Below, one piece after another: positions 1 to 8,605 of a stretch of DNA of 64,000 nucleotides. The notes beneath the pieces are model-generated. The model saw nothing but the letters and a program-made list of their open reading frames with translations, was not told the origin of the DNA and made no database searches. Where the stretch lies: assembly GCF_004114935.1 (NCBI RefSeq), contig NZ_CP022221.1:5477001-5541000 (forward strand), in the 5' to 3' direction. Source of the DNA: Bradyrhizobium zhanjiangense. Its GTDB lineage: Bacteria > Pseudomonadota > Alphaproteobacteria > Rhizobiales > Xanthobacteraceae. How positions within the stretch are numbered: the stretch's first letter is position 1; every line of letters begins with the position of its first letter. The position numbers and the translations under genes were made by a program.

Positions 1-1283
1 TGCATGGGCTCCCCGTTCTCATCAAGGACACCCAGGACACGGCCGGGCTGCGCAGCACCTATGGCAGCCCGCTGCTCAGAGATAACGTCCCGGCGGCCGA
101 CCAGGGCTCGATCGCGCGGCTGCGTGCAGCCGGCGCCATCATCTTCGGCAAGACCAACACGCCGGAATGGGCCGCGGGCGGCAACACCCGCAACCCCGTG
201 TTCGGCGCAACCGGCAATCCGTTCGATCCGATGCGCTCGGCGGCCGGCTCATCCGGCGGCTCGGCGGTGGCGCTCGCCTGCGGCATGGCTCCGCTCGCTT
301 CCGGCTCGGACACGGGCGGCTCCTTGCGCAATCCGGCGGGCTACGCCGGCATTGTCGGCATGCGTCCGTCCTACGGCCTCGTGGCCAGCGAGAAGCGCGC
401 GTTCGGCTGGTCCAATCTGTCGACCGACGGGCCGATGGCGCGCAATGTCGCCGACACCGCGCTGATGCTGTCGGTGATGGCGAGTGACGATGCGCGCGAT
501 CCGCTTGCCTATACGCTGCCCGGCGAGCCGTTGCGCGGCTGCGCCGAGCGCTGGGCCGCGCCGCGTCCCGCCGAGCTCGGCAAGCTGCGCCTCGCCTTCA
601 CCGAGGACTTTGGCTTCGCCCCGACCGAGCAGGCGATCCGGCGCGTGTTCCGGCAGCGCGTTGGCAAGCTTGCACCGCTCTTCGCCGCATGCCGCGAAGC
701 GACGCCGGATTGCGCCGGCGCAGACGACGCCTTCGCCGTGCTGCGCGCGGGCATGTTCCTGGCGACGCACGGCAAGAACTACAAGGAGCGTCCCGAGATG
801 CTCGGCCCCAATGTCCGCGCCAATGTCGAGGAAGGACTCGGCTACACGCTCGAAGACCATGCGCGCGCCGCAACGACACAGACGCGGATCTATCGCGCCT
901 ATCAGAGCTTCTTCGAAGCGACCGACGTGCTGATCAGCCCGACCATCACCCTGAGTCCGCGGCCGTGGTCGGAACTCTACCCCGCCGAGATCGACGGCAC
1001 GCCGACAAAATCCTACTTCCACTGGCTCGCGCTCGCTTATGCCGTCACGCTTCCCGGCCATCCCGCCATCAGTATTCCGCTCGGCCTCGATGAAGCCGGC
1101 CTGCCCTTCGGCCTCCAGATCGTCGGCCCGCGCGGTGGCGATGCCGTCGTGCTCTCGGTCGCCGCGAGCATCGAAGCGGCGTTCGCGGATGATGCGCAAT
1201 TGTGCCGGCCGGTCCCCGATCTGGCGCGGCTCGCCGCGGCGCCGCCGCTGTCGGCCGCACCAGGCTTCCTCGCCTGGGAATGA
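1..1283 (+). CDS. Amidase (amidase-signature family), 5' end cut by window edge
   Basis: Amidase-signature hydrolase that cleaves carboxamides; the exact substrate cannot be told. The frame is open from the first base, so the N-terminus lies outside the window. Visible catalytic Ser-cisSer-Lys elements: Lys in LPVLIKD (codon 24-26), the Ser-rich GSSGGSAVA loop (from about 246), and the nucleophile Ser in SGSDTGGSLRNP. The C-terminal half holds the usual PAISIPLG and PFGLQIVGP segments, so the visible part looks intact. The next gene, a DadA-like oxidoreductase, starts 42 bp downstream on the same strand, suggesting a small amide or amino-acid catabolic operon. Family certain, substrate unknown. 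Confidence 0.93.
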   Translation, partial: HGLPVLIKDTQDTAGLRSTYGSPLLRDNVPAADQGSIARLRAAGAIIFGKTNTPEWAAGGNTRNPVFGATGNPFDPMRSAAGSSGGSAVALACGMAPLASGSDTGGSLRNPAGYAGIVGMRPSYGLVASEKRAFGWSNLSTDGPMARNVADTALMLSVMASDDARDPLAYTLPGEPLRGCAERWAAPRPAELGKLRLAFTEDFGFAPTEQAIRRVFRQRVGKLAPLFAACREATPDCAGADDAFAVLRAGMFLATHGKNYKERPEMLGPNVRANVEEGLGYTLEDHARAATTQTRIYRAYQSFFEATDVLISPTITLSPRPWSELYPAEIDGTPTKSYFHWLALAYAVTLPGHPAISIPLGLDEAGLPFGLQIVGPRGGDAVVLSVAASIEAAFADDAQLCRPVPDLARLAAAPPLSAAPGFLAWE

Positions 1284-1325
1284 CCCGACCTCGCCCACAA
1301 CCAGCCTGACAGGAGAATTCTGCCA

Positions 1326-2558
1326 ATGCAAAGCGCGATCGTTCTCGGCGGCGGCATGATCGGCGTCAGCGCGGCGCTGCACCTGCGGCAACGCGGCTGG
1401 TCCGTCACGCTGGTCGACCGCAGGGAGCCGGGCCGCGAGACCAGCTACGGCAATGCCGGGATGATCCAGGCGGAAGCGGTCCGCCCCTATCCGATGCCAC
1501 GCGACCTCGCCACGCTGCTGAAGATCGCGACCGGCCGCACCAACGACGTGCGCTACAGCCTGTCGTCGCTGCATCTCCATATCGAGCCCCTGCTCCGCTA
1601 TTGGTGGCATTCGGCGCCGAAGCGGCATCGCGAGGCGATCGAGGCCTGGGCACGGCTGATCGCCTATGCGACGGCGGAGCACGACATCCTCATTCGCGAA
1701 GCCCATGCCGACAATCTCATCCGCCGCGCCGGCTATCGCATGCTGCATCGCGATCCTGCGTCATTCGATCTCGCGATCAAGACCGCGGAGGAAGACCAGC
1801 GCGAATTCGGCGTGAATTTCCGCGTGCTCTCCGGCAGCGAGCTTGCCAAGGCCGAGCCGATCCTGCGCGACGATCTCCCCGGCGCGATCCATTGGCTCGA
1901 CACCTGGACCGTGTCCGATCCAGGCGCCCTCGTCACGGCCTATGCCGAGCTGTTCGAGCGCCTCGGCGGCACCATTGTTCTCGGTGATGCCCAGAGCCTG
2001 CGGCAGACCGCGACCGGCTGGTCGGTCGATACGGACCAGGGACGTCTCGACGCTCCCCACGCGGTCGTGACGCTCGGGCCGTGGTCGCCCGATCTGTTGC
2101 ACAAGTTCGGCTACCGCATTCCGCTGGTACGCAAGCGCGGCTACCACATGCACTACAGCGGCGGCGCTTCGCTCGACCTCCCCCTCGTCGACAAGGGCGG
2201 CGGATACGCCATGGGCCCGATGGCCAAGGGCATCCGCATCACCACCGGCGCGGAATTGACCGGCATGGACGCGCTCGCAACGCCGGTGCAGCTCGCCAGC
2301 GCCGAGGCCTCCGCACGCGAGCTGATCGATCTCGGCAAGCGGGTCGAGCCGGATCCGTGGTTCGGCACGAGGCCCTGCACGCCCGACATGCTTCCGGTGC
2401 TCGGGCAAGCTCCGCGACATCCGGGCCTTTGGATGAATTTCGGTCACGGCCACCAGGGTTTTACGCTGGGGCCTGCGACCGGCCGCCTGCTCGCCGAAAT
2501 CATGAGCGATGAGACGCCGGCGATCGATCCGGCGCCCTACCGGCCGGAGCGATTTTAG
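1326..2558 (+). CDS. FAD-dependent D-amino-acid dehydrogenase-like oxidoreductase (DadA family)
   Basis: 410-residue DAO-type flavoprotein that probably oxidises an amino acid or secondary amine. The N-terminus has a Rossmann FAD motif (GGGMIGVSAALHL) followed by the acidic ribose-binding end VTLVDRREPG. The C-terminus has GHGHQGFTLGPATGRLLAE, the typical DadA FAD-contacting end. ATG at 1326 follows an AGGAGA ribosome site. It lies 42 bp after the amidase, so the two are likely co-transcribed and may act in sequence (amide hydrolysis, then oxidative deamination); that link is inferred from position only. Substrate unknown. Confidence 0.9.
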   Translation: MQSAIVLGGGMIGVSAALHLRQRGWSVTLVDRREPGRETSYGNAGMIQAEAVRPYPMPRDLATLLKIATGRTNDVRYSLSSLHLHIEPLLRYWWHSAPKRHREAIEAWARLIAYATAEHDILIREAHADNLIRRAGYRMLHRDPASFDLAIKTAEEDQREFGVNFRVLSGSELAKAEPILRDDLPGAIHWLDTWTVSDPGALVTAYAELFERLGGTIVLGDAQSLRQTATGWSVDTDQGRLDAPHAVVTLGPWSPDLLHKFGYRIPLVRKRGYHMHYSGGASLDLPLVDKGGGYAMGPMAKGIRITTGAELTGMDALATPVQLASAEASARELIDLGKRVEPDPWFGTRPCTPDMLPVLGQAPRHPGLWMNFGHGHQGFTLGPATGRLLAEIMSDETPAIDPAPYRPERF

Positions 2559-2618
2559 CGGTCGACGTTCCGATCTGAGCACGACGCGCGCCTTGAGCGG
2601 ATGGTCGCCGAAAGAAAA

Positions 2619-2647
2619 AGGGCTGGTCGAGTATCTCGACCAGCCCT
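2619..2647 (-). terminator. Rho-independent terminator of dctA (possibly bidirectional)
   Basis: Perfect 13-bp stem (AGGGCTGGTCGAG / CTCGACCAGCCCT) with a 3-nt loop. On the minus strand it is followed by TTTTCTTTC, so it terminates dctA; it lies 34 bp past the dctA stop. It also lies 60 bp past the converging DadA-like gene and could act for both. Confidence 0.85.
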
Positions 2648-2680
2648 ATCAGTTCGAAGCCTGACGGTGCGTCGCGCCGA

Positions 2681-4015
2681 TCAGTCCGTCGTGATCGCCG
2701 TCTCCATGTCGGTCGGATCGATCTGCTTGGAGAGGTTGGCGTTAAGCTTGTCGCGGTCGAGCTCGCGCTCCCACCAGGCGACGATCACGCAGGCGACGCC
2801 GTTGCCGCACAGGTTGGTCAGCGCGCGGCATTCGCTCATGAACTTGTCGATGCCGAGCACGATCGCCATGCCCGGCACGAGACGCGGATCGACCACGGCG
2901 AGCGTTGCCGCCAGCGTGATGAAGCCGGCACCGGTGATGCCGGAGGCGCCCTTCGAGGTCAGCATCGCCACGACCAGGATCGTGAGCTGCTGGCTGAAGG
3001 AGAGATCGTAACCGAGTGCCTGCGCAATGAAGAGTGTCGCCAGCGTCATGTAGATGTTGGTGCCGTCGAGGTTGAACGAGTAACCCGTGGGCACGACGAG
3101 ACCGACCACCGACTTGGAACAGCCGAGCCGCTCCAGCTTTTCCATCAAGGATGGCAGCGCGCTTTCCGACGACGAAGTGCCGAGCACGATCAGCAGCTCA
3201 TCCTTGATGTAGGCCAGGAACTTGAAGATCGAGAACCCCGCCACGCGCGCGATGATGCCGAGCACGACGAACACGAACAGCGCCGCGGTGACGTAGAACG
3301 TGGCGATCAGCCCGACCAGGTTGAGGATCGCGCCGGTGCCGAACTTGCCGATCGTATAGGCCATCGCGCCGAACGCGCCGATCGGTGCTGCACGCATAAC
3401 GATGGAGATGACGCCGAACACGGCATGCGCGGCATCGTCGATGAAGCTGCGGATGGTGTGGCCGCGCTCGCCGAGGCTCATGATCGCAAAGCCGAACAGC
3501 ACCGAGAATAGCAACACCTGGAGGATCTCGCCTTGCGCGAAGGCGCCGACCACGGTGTCCGGAATGATGTGCAGCACGAAGTCGACCGACTTCTGACCGG
3601 CAGCCTGCTTGGCGTAATTTGCGACGGCCGCCTCGCTTGCCGCGCCACTGCCGAAGCCCGCGCCGGGCTTGACCAAGTTGCCGATGATGAGTCCAATCAC
3701 CAGCGCGAAGGTCGAGACGACCTCGAAATAGACCAGCGCCTTGACGCCGATGCGGCCGACCTTCTTGGCGTCCTGGATATGGGCGATGCCCGAGACGACG
3801 GTGCAGAAGATGATCGGCGCGATCACCATCTTGATCAGCTTGATGAAGCCGTCGCCGAGCGCCTTGATCCACTCATTGGTGGCGAGCTGTGGCCACAGCC
3901 AGCCGACGATGGCGCCGAGCACGATGGCAATCAGGACCTGGACGTAGAGAATTTTGTACCACGGCTTGGCGGCGGGCGGCGCGACCGGCGCTTCCGCCAT
4001 CGTTGTCGTCGTCAT
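2681..4015 (-). CDS. dctA: C4-dicarboxylate transport protein DctA
   Basis: 444-residue secondary carrier of the dicarboxylate/amino acid:cation symporter (DAACS) family, importing succinate, malate and fumarate. Evidence is the hydrophobic N-terminus starting [20 protein letters not shown], the [19 protein letters not shown] segment, the serine-rich loop [16 protein letters not shown], and the substrate-site segment [18 protein letters not shown]. The start at 4015 is chosen because GAGGGGGAG lies about 9 bp before that ATG; a longer reading to 4033 has no ribosome site. In rhizobia DctA is the main route for C4 acids and is often sigma-54/DctD driven, but I see no TGGCAC-N5-TTGC element upstream here. 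Confidence 0.96.
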   Translation of the reverse strand: MTTTTMAEAPVAPPAAKPWYKILYVQVLIAIVLGAIVGWLWPQLATNEWIKALGDGFIKLIKMVIAPIIFCTVVSGIAHIQDAKKVGRIGVKALVYFEVVSTFALVIGLIIGNLVKPGAGFGSGAASEAAVANYAKQAAGQKSVDFVLHIIPDTVVGAFAQGEILQVLLFSVLFGFAIMSLGERGHTIRSFIDDAAHAVFGVISIVMRAAPIGAFGAMAYTIGKFGTGAILNLVGLIATFYVTAALFVFVVLGIIARVAGFSIFKFLAYIKDELLIVLGTSSSESALPSLMEKLERLGCSKSVVGLVVPTGYSFNLDGTNIYMTLATLFIAQALGYDLSFSQQLTILVVAMLTSKGASGITGAGFITLAATLAVVDPRLVPGMAIVLGIDKFMSECRALTNLCGNGVACVIVAWWERELDRDKLNANLSKQIDPTDMETAITTD

Positions 4016-4039
4016 CGTTTCACTCCCCCTCAAACTATC

Positions 4040-4068
4040 GGGCCAGCCAAGATCAACTTGGCCGGCCC
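4040..4068 (-). terminator. Hairpin between bioY and dctA
   Basis: GGGCC-A-GCCAAG, loop ATCAA, CTTGGC-C-GGCCC: an 11-of-12 bp stem. It lies 32 bp past the bioY stop and 25 bp before the dctA start on the minus strand. There is no U-run after it, so it is either a weak bioY terminator or a 5'-leader hairpin of dctA. Confidence 0.4.
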
Positions 4069-4099
4069 TGTCAATTGGAACTGCTCGTTACTGCGCGTT

Positions 4100-4714
4100 T
4101 TACCCGCGGCGATCGACGATCCGGCGCGCTGCCGGCATCAACGCGGCGCCGAGCGCGTTCTTGACCAGCGAAGCCGCAATAAACGGCACAATGCCGACCT
4201 GCCAGGCCTTCGCTGCGCCGAGGCCAAGGCCAAAGGCCAACCAGCCAAACCCGGCAGCGAGAATGACGATATGGCCAACGGCCATGGCCGCAAATAGCAG
4301 CACCACGTTGCGATCCCAGCCGCGCTCGGCGAGCCAGCCGGTCGCGAAGGCGGCGGCAATGAAACCGAACAGATAGCCTGCAGTCGGACCAATTAGCGGT
4401 GCAATGCCGCCCAACGGACCGGCAAACACCGGCAGGCCGAGCGCGCCCTCGGCGAGGTAGGCGATCATGGTTGCGCTGCCAAGGCGCCAGCCATAGGCAG
4501 CGCCGATCATCAGCACCACAAGCGTTTGCAACGTCATGGGCACATAGGGCAGCGGCAGGCTGACCTTGGCTGATAGCGCCATCAACGCGGTGCCGAGCGC
4601 AATCAGCACGAAGGCGCGCACTGCGCCGACGGTTTCGCCCGGCCGGGTCGGCCACATCAATGTGGCGAGAGGAGAATGCGACGTGACGACGGGCGCGGCA
4701 GATCGGTCAGACAA
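4100..4714 (-). CDS. bioY: BioY family biotin transporter, substrate-binding S component
   Basis: 204-residue membrane protein of the BioY family, the biotin-specific S component of ECF transporters; rhizobial BioY can also work without a dedicated BioMN module. It has about six hydrophobic helices and the family segments LPYVPMTLQTLVVLMIGAAYG and AGPLGGIAPLIGPTAGYLFG. It starts 33 bp after the aminotransferase stop on the same strand, so transcription may be shared. No bioM or bioN lies next to it. Biotin is the cofactor of the AccB/AccC carboxylase encoded 6 kb away, but no BioR-type operator (TTATCTATAA) is visible upstream. Confidence 0.93.
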   Translation of the reverse strand: MSDRSAAPVVTSHSPLATLMWPTRPGETVGAVRAFVLIALGTALMALSAKVSLPLPYVPMTLQTLVVLMIGAAYGWRLGSATMIAYLAEGALGLPVFAGPLGGIAPLIGPTAGYLFGFIAAAFATGWLAERGWDRNVVLLFAAMAVGHIVILAAGFGWLAFGLGLGAAKAWQVGIVPFIAASLVKNALGAALMPAARRIVDRRG

Positions 4715-4747
4715 GATGAACTCCGGAAGTGGATCGAAAACTGGCGG

Positions 4748-5935
4748 CTATTTAAGCCAGTCAGCGATCCGGTCAACTGCCTCGCGCATCTCCTCGGGCG
4801 AACGTGCATAGGAAAAACGAACGAACGAGCGTCCATGGATGGGATCGAAATCGAGGCCGGGCGTAGCCGCAACATGAGCCTGTTCCAGCATCTGCTTGGC
4901 GAACTCGAAACTGTCGGAGGTGAAGTCCGAGACGTCGGCATAAAGATAGAAGGCGCCGTCGGCGGGCAGGAACCTGGTCAGGCCGGCCTTGGGAAGTCCC
5001 TCGATCAGAATGCGCCGGTTTTCCTGGTAGCCGTGCTTGATCTCCTCCATCTCGGCCGCGCCGTCGAAGGCGGCCTCGGCCGCGATCTGCGACAGCGCCG
5101 GCACCGAGATCGAGAGGTTCTGCTGCAGCCGCTCGATCGGCCGCACCAGGATCTCAGGCACGACCATCCAGCCGACGCGCCAGCCCGTCATGCAAAAATA
5201 CTTCGAGAACGAGTTGATCACGAGTGTCTGGTCCGACAGCGCCGCCGCCGTCACCGCCGGAAACGCATAATCCAGCCCGTGATAGATCTCGTCGGAAATG
5301 AAGCGGATACCTGCGTCCTGCGCGGCCGCGATCAGGCCAGTGAGCGCCTCGCGGGACATCATGGTCCCCGTCGGATTGGCGGGGCTGCCGACCAACACTC
5401 CCTTCAGCGGCGCCTTGCGATGGGCAGCAAGCAACGCCTCGCCGGTGAGCGCGTGGCGCGTCTCGTTCGTGGTCTCGATCAGCACCGGCTCGCAGCCGAG
5501 CGCGCTGAGGATATGACGGTATGGTGGATAGCCCGGCACGGTCACCGCGACGCGATCGCCGGGCTCGAACATCGACAGGAAGGCCAGGATAAATCCGCCG
5601 GAGGAGCCGGTCGTCACCACGATCCGCTCGGGGCTGACGTCACAGCCATAGACATCGCGATAATGCCGCGCGATGCGCTCGCGCAGCGAGGGGATGCCGA
5701 GCGCAGAGGTATAATCGATCCGCCCCGCCTCGAGCGCAGCATGGGCGGCTGCGATCGCGGTGCTGGGCGCGCCGGCCGCGGGCTGGCCGACCTCCATATG
5801 GATGACATGGCCGCCGGCGGCCTCGATTCGGGCCGCCGCGGCCATGACGTCCATCACCATGAACGGGGGAACATCGCTGCGGCGGGAGGGCTCGAGCCAC
5901 TGTCCCAACCGGTTCCTCAATGTCGCATCGTGCAT
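4748..5935 (-). CDS. PLP-dependent aminotransferase, fold type I (class I/II)
   Basis: 395-residue cytosolic aminotransferase. Family features: YTSALGIPSLRERIARHY near the N-terminus, the VTTGSSGGFILAF phosphate-binding loop, the conserved GSPANPTG segment, SDEIYHGL with the aspartate contacting the PLP ring nitrogen, and the Schiff-base lysine in NSFSKYFCMTGWRVGW. The C-terminal Arg in FVRFSYA binds the substrate carboxylate. It resembles the broad AspC/tyrosine aminotransferase-like group; the amino donor and acceptor cannot be assigned. It is upstream of bioY by 33 bp; the pairing does not by itself make it BioA or BioF, and the sequence does not match either. Confidence 0.9.
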   Translation of the reverse strand: MHDATLRNRLGQWLEPSRRSDVPPFMVMDVMAAAARIEAAGGHVIHMEVGQPAAGAPSTAIAAAHAALEAGRIDYTSALGIPSLRERIARHYRDVYGCDVSPERIVVTTGSSGGFILAFLSMFEPGDRVAVTVPGYPPYRHILSALGCEPVLIETTNETRHALTGEALLAAHRKAPLKGVLVGSPANPTGTMMSREALTGLIAAAQDAGIRFISDEIYHGLDYAFPAVTAAALSDQTLVINSFSKYFCMTGWRVGWMVVPEILVRPIERLQQNLSISVPALSQIAAEAAFDGAAEMEEIKHGYQENRRILIEGLPKAGLTRFLPADGAFYLYADVSDFTSDSFEFAKQMLEQAHVAATPGLDFDPIHGRSFVRFSYARSPEEMREAVDRIADWLK

Positions 5936-6127
5936 CGATTTCTGCTATTCGCTGGCAGACCGGTCCGTCCGGTCCGGAACACGGGGGCGCTTGCGCCCCA
6001 GACTAGCCGCATTGTACGGCTCATAAGGGGTAAGGCTTACAAGGGCATATCGCGTATCCGGTCCGCCGCCAATCGCCAAAACCAATCACGAAACTGCTTG
6101 ACCAAGACGTTTGACCCAGACCGCTTG

Positions 6128-7528
6128 ATGTTGCTCCAGATCGCATTGCGCAAGAAGGCTTCCGCCCTCACCGCCCTCGTTACGGCCACGGCGATCGCGC
6201 TGACGCCGTTCTCGGCTGCGCGCGCGCAGGCCAAGGGGCCGCCGGTCCTGCGCGACACCGAAACCGAGCAGCTTCTGCGCGAATATACCCGTCCGATCCT
6301 GCGCGTCGCCGGTCTGGAGAAGCAGAACATCCAGATGGTGATCATCAACGACGGCTCGTTCAACGCGTTCGTCGCGGACGGCCGCCGCATCTTCGTCAAT
6401 TGGGGCGCGATCCTCCAATCGGAGACGCCGAACCAGATTATCGGCGTGCTCGCGCACGAAACCGGGCATCTGGCGGGCGGTCATCTGTCCAAGCTGCGCG
6501 AGCAGCTCGCCACGGCCCAGACCCAGATGATCATCGCGATGCTGCTCGGCGCCGGCGCAATCGCCGCGGGCAGCACCCAGCGCAGCAGCGCCGGCAATAA
6601 CGGCCTTGCCAATGCAGGAGCGGCCGCCATCGCCGCTCCGCAGGAGATGATCCGCCGCACGCTGTTGTCCTACCAGCGCCAGCAGGAGGAGAACGCCGAC
6701 CGTGCCGGCGTGAAATTCCTGACCGCGACGGGGCAGTCGCCGAAGGGGATGTACGAGACCTTCAAGCGCTTCACCAGCGAGAGCCTGTTCGCCGCGCGCG
6801 GCGCCGATCCCTATCTCCAGTCGCATCCGATGCCGGCCGAGCGCGTCGCCGCGCTGCAGGAATTCGCAAGCTCCAGCCCCTATTGGGACAAAAAGGACGA
6901 TCCCGCGCTCCAGCTCCGCCATGACATGGTGCGCGCCAAGATCTCCGCGTTCATGGAGCGGCCGGAGACGGTGTACCGCCGCTATCCCCAGACCAACGAC
7001 AGCTTGCCGGCGCGCTATGCCCGCGCCATCAGCACCTATCTGCATGGGGATTTGCGCAGCGCGCTCTCCCAGATCGACGCGCTGATCCAGGTCCAGCCGA
7101 ACAACCCGTACTTCTACGAGGTGCGCGGCCAGGCCTTGCTGGAGAGCGGCAAACCTGCCGAGGCGATCGCGCCCCTGCGCAAGGCTGTCGCACTTTCGAA
7201 CAATGCCCCCCTCATCGAGATGTTACTTGGGCAGGCTCTGGTTGGAACCGATAATAAGGCCTACACCGACGACGCCGTTCGGATTCTCCGCGCCGCGGTG
7301 GCACGGGAGCCCGAGGCCGCTCTCGGCTATACCCAGCTCGCGATGGCCTATGGCCGGAAGGGAGACTATGCCGAGGCGGATCTCGCGTCGGCGCAAGCCG
7401 CCTACTTGCGCGGCGACAACAAGACCGCCCGCGAGCTCGCCACGCGCGCGAAAACACGTTTCGCCGTTGGCACGCCCGGATGGGTCAAGGCCGACGACAT
7501 CGTGGCGGCCAAGCCGCCGCGCAACTGA
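6128..7528 (+). CDS. Periplasmic M48 zinc metalloprotease with TPR repeats, BepA-like
   Basis: 466-residue exported protease/chaperone of the BepA (YfgC) type, which in enterobacteria degrades stalled outer-membrane proteins and aids LptD assembly. A signal peptide covers residues 1-35 (ends AARAQA). The zinc site HETGH is at residues 110-114, with the third ligand Glu in QEENADRAG. The C-terminal 200 residues contain TPR-like helices (YFYEVRGQALLESGKPAEAI; LGYTQLAMAYGRKGDYAEA). Start: ATG at 6128 immediately precedes the signal peptide; the frame runs far upstream but overlaps the antisense aminotransferase and is not credible there. The dsbA-like gene follows 95 bp later, a sensible neighbour since both act in envelope protein quality control. 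Confidence 0.92.
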   Translation: MLLQIALRKKASALTALVTATAIALTPFSAARAQAKGPPVLRDTETEQLLREYTRPILRVAGLEKQNIQMVIINDGSFNAFVADGRRIFVNWGAILQSETPNQIIGVLAHETGHLAGGHLSKLREQLATAQTQMIIAMLLGAGAIAAGSTQRSSAGNNGLANAGAAAIAAPQEMIRRTLLSYQRQQEENADRAGVKFLTATGQSPKGMYETFKRFTSESLFAARGADPYLQSHPMPAERVAALQEFASSSPYWDKKDDPALQLRHDMVRAKISAFMERPETVYRRYPQTNDSLPARYARAISTYLHGDLRSALSQIDALIQVQPNNPYFYEVRGQALLESGKPAEAIAPLRKAVALSNNAPLIEMLLGQALVGTDNKAYTDDAVRILRAAVAREPEAALGYTQLAMAYGRKGDYAEADLASAQAAYLRGDNKTARELATRAKTRFAVGTPGWVKADDIVAAKPPRN

Positions 7529-7623
7529 CGCAACGCAAACGACGCCCGACACCACGACGTCACGACATCGAGCTTTCGCCGCGACGTTTTACCGAAACCT
7601 GCTTTGGATAAGAGGATTTGACC

Positions 7624-8391
7624 ATGCCTTCGCTGCGCCTGCTTGCTCCCGCGCTGTTTGCGCTCGCCATGTTCAGCGCAGCCGCGCCCGTGTTGGCCGA
7701 GAGCTTCTCCGATAGTCAGCGCACCGACATCGAGGCGATCATCAAGAACTATCTCGTCAGCCATCCCGAGGTGCTCGAGGAGGCCATGACCGAGCTCAGC
7801 AAGCGTCAGGCCGCGGCCGAAACCCAGAAGCACGAGGCCAGCATCGCGCAAAATGCCGACGCGATCTTCAACTCGCCGCGCCAGGTCGTGCTCGGCAACA
7901 AGGACGGCGATGTCACCTTCGTCGAGTTCTTCGACTACAATTGCGGCTACTGCAAACGCGCCATGGGCGACATGCTCGATCTCATGAAGAGTGATCCGAA
8001 GCTGAAGGTCGTGCTGAAGGAATTTCCCGTGCTGAGCCAGGGCTCGGTCGAGGCGGCCCAGGTCGCCGTGGCCGTGCGCATGCAGGATCCCTCCGGCAAG
8101 AAATATCTCGACTTCCACCAGAGACTGCTCGGCGGTCGTGGCGCAGCGGACAAGGCGCGCGCGATTCAAGCCGCCAAGGAGGCTGGTCTCGACACCGCTA
8201 GAATCGAGAAGGACATCACCAGCCCCGAAGTGCGCGCCACCATCGAGGAGAACTTCAAGCTCGCCGAAGCGATGGGCATGAACGGCACGCCGAGTTACGT
8301 GATCGGCAAGCAGATCGTGATCGGCGCCGTCGGCGTCGAAGGCCTCAGGGAAAAGATCGGCATCGCCCGCTGCGGCAAAGCGACCTGCTGA
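7624..8391 (+). CDS. DsbA-family thiol:disulfide oxidoreductase, periplasmic
   Basis: 255-residue exported thioredoxin-fold protein. A signal peptide ends at APVLAES. An N-terminal helical stretch (DIEAIIKNYLVSHPEVLEEA) is typical of the ScsC/Com1-like subgroup. The active site is CGYC at residues 107-110 after VTFVEFFDYN, and the cis-Pro loop is NGTPSYVIG. It probably oxidises or isomerises disulfides in the periplasm. ATG at 7624 is preferred over a TTG six bases earlier because AGAGGA is spaced 8 nt from it. It is followed by a strong terminator. Confidence 0.93.
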   Translation: MPSLRLLAPALFALAMFSAAAPVLAESFSDSQRTDIEAIIKNYLVSHPEVLEEAMTELSKRQAAAETQKHEASIAQNADAIFNSPRQVVLGNKDGDVTFVEFFDYNCGYCKRAMGDMLDLMKSDPKLKVVLKEFPVLSQGSVEAAQVAVAVRMQDPSGKKYLDFHQRLLGGRGAADKARAIQAAKEAGLDTARIEKDITSPEVRATIEENFKLAEAMGMNGTPSYVIGKQIVIGAVGVEGLREKIGIARCGKATC

Positions 8392-8419
8392 TCCCACATT
8401 TTGCGATACTGAAAACGCG

Positions 8420-8449
8420 AAAAAGGCCGGCAGGAAAGCCGGCCTTTTT
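8420..8449 (+). terminator. Rho-independent terminator after the dsbA-like gene
   Basis: Stem AAAAAGGCCGGC / GCCGGCCTTTTT with loop AGGAAA; GC-rich core with A-run and U-run, 29 bp past the stop codon. Confidence 0.9.
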
Positions 8450-8533
8450 CTTGTGCCAAATCTTGGCGCGGCCTCTGCAAAATCATTCATCCGGCGTTCA
8501 ACAAACAAAGCTCGTCGGAACCTCCTGGATTTC

Positions 8534-8558
8534 GGAACGACCGCGCTCTCCTTTCGTT
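8534..8558 (+). promoter_or_regulatory. EcfG-type general stress promoter for the DUF1236 gene
   Basis: GGAAC (8534-8538), 16-nt spacer, CGTT (8555-8558): an exact match to the alphaproteobacterial EcfG consensus GGAAC-N16/17-CGTT. The expected start site is near 8565, about 40 nt before the DUF1236 ATG at 8606. Confidence 0.75.
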
Positions 8559-8605
8559 GTCGGCGCGGGCAATGACGCAAAGAAAGCACGTGAGGAGAGG
8601 TTCAA

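Noticed and set aside
249..1748. A 499-codon minus-strand frame opposite the amidase and DadA-like genes
   Set aside because: Antisense shadow: composition is Arg/Gly/Ala-rich with no motif, and the plus-strand genes are unambiguous.
4016..4099. Sigma-54 promoter for dctA
   Set aside because: Expected from rhizobial dctA, but no TGGCAC-N5-TTGC pattern is present within about 85 bp, and none was noticed further upstream.
4715..4760. BioR operator for bioY
   Set aside because: No TTATCTATAA-like sequence is seen; bioY probably relies on the upstream aminotransferase transcript.
4676..6127. A long open frame continuous with the M48 protease, which would give a 950-residue protein
   Set aside because: It runs antisense to the well-supported aminotransferase and has no family features; the protease has its own signal peptide starting at 6128.
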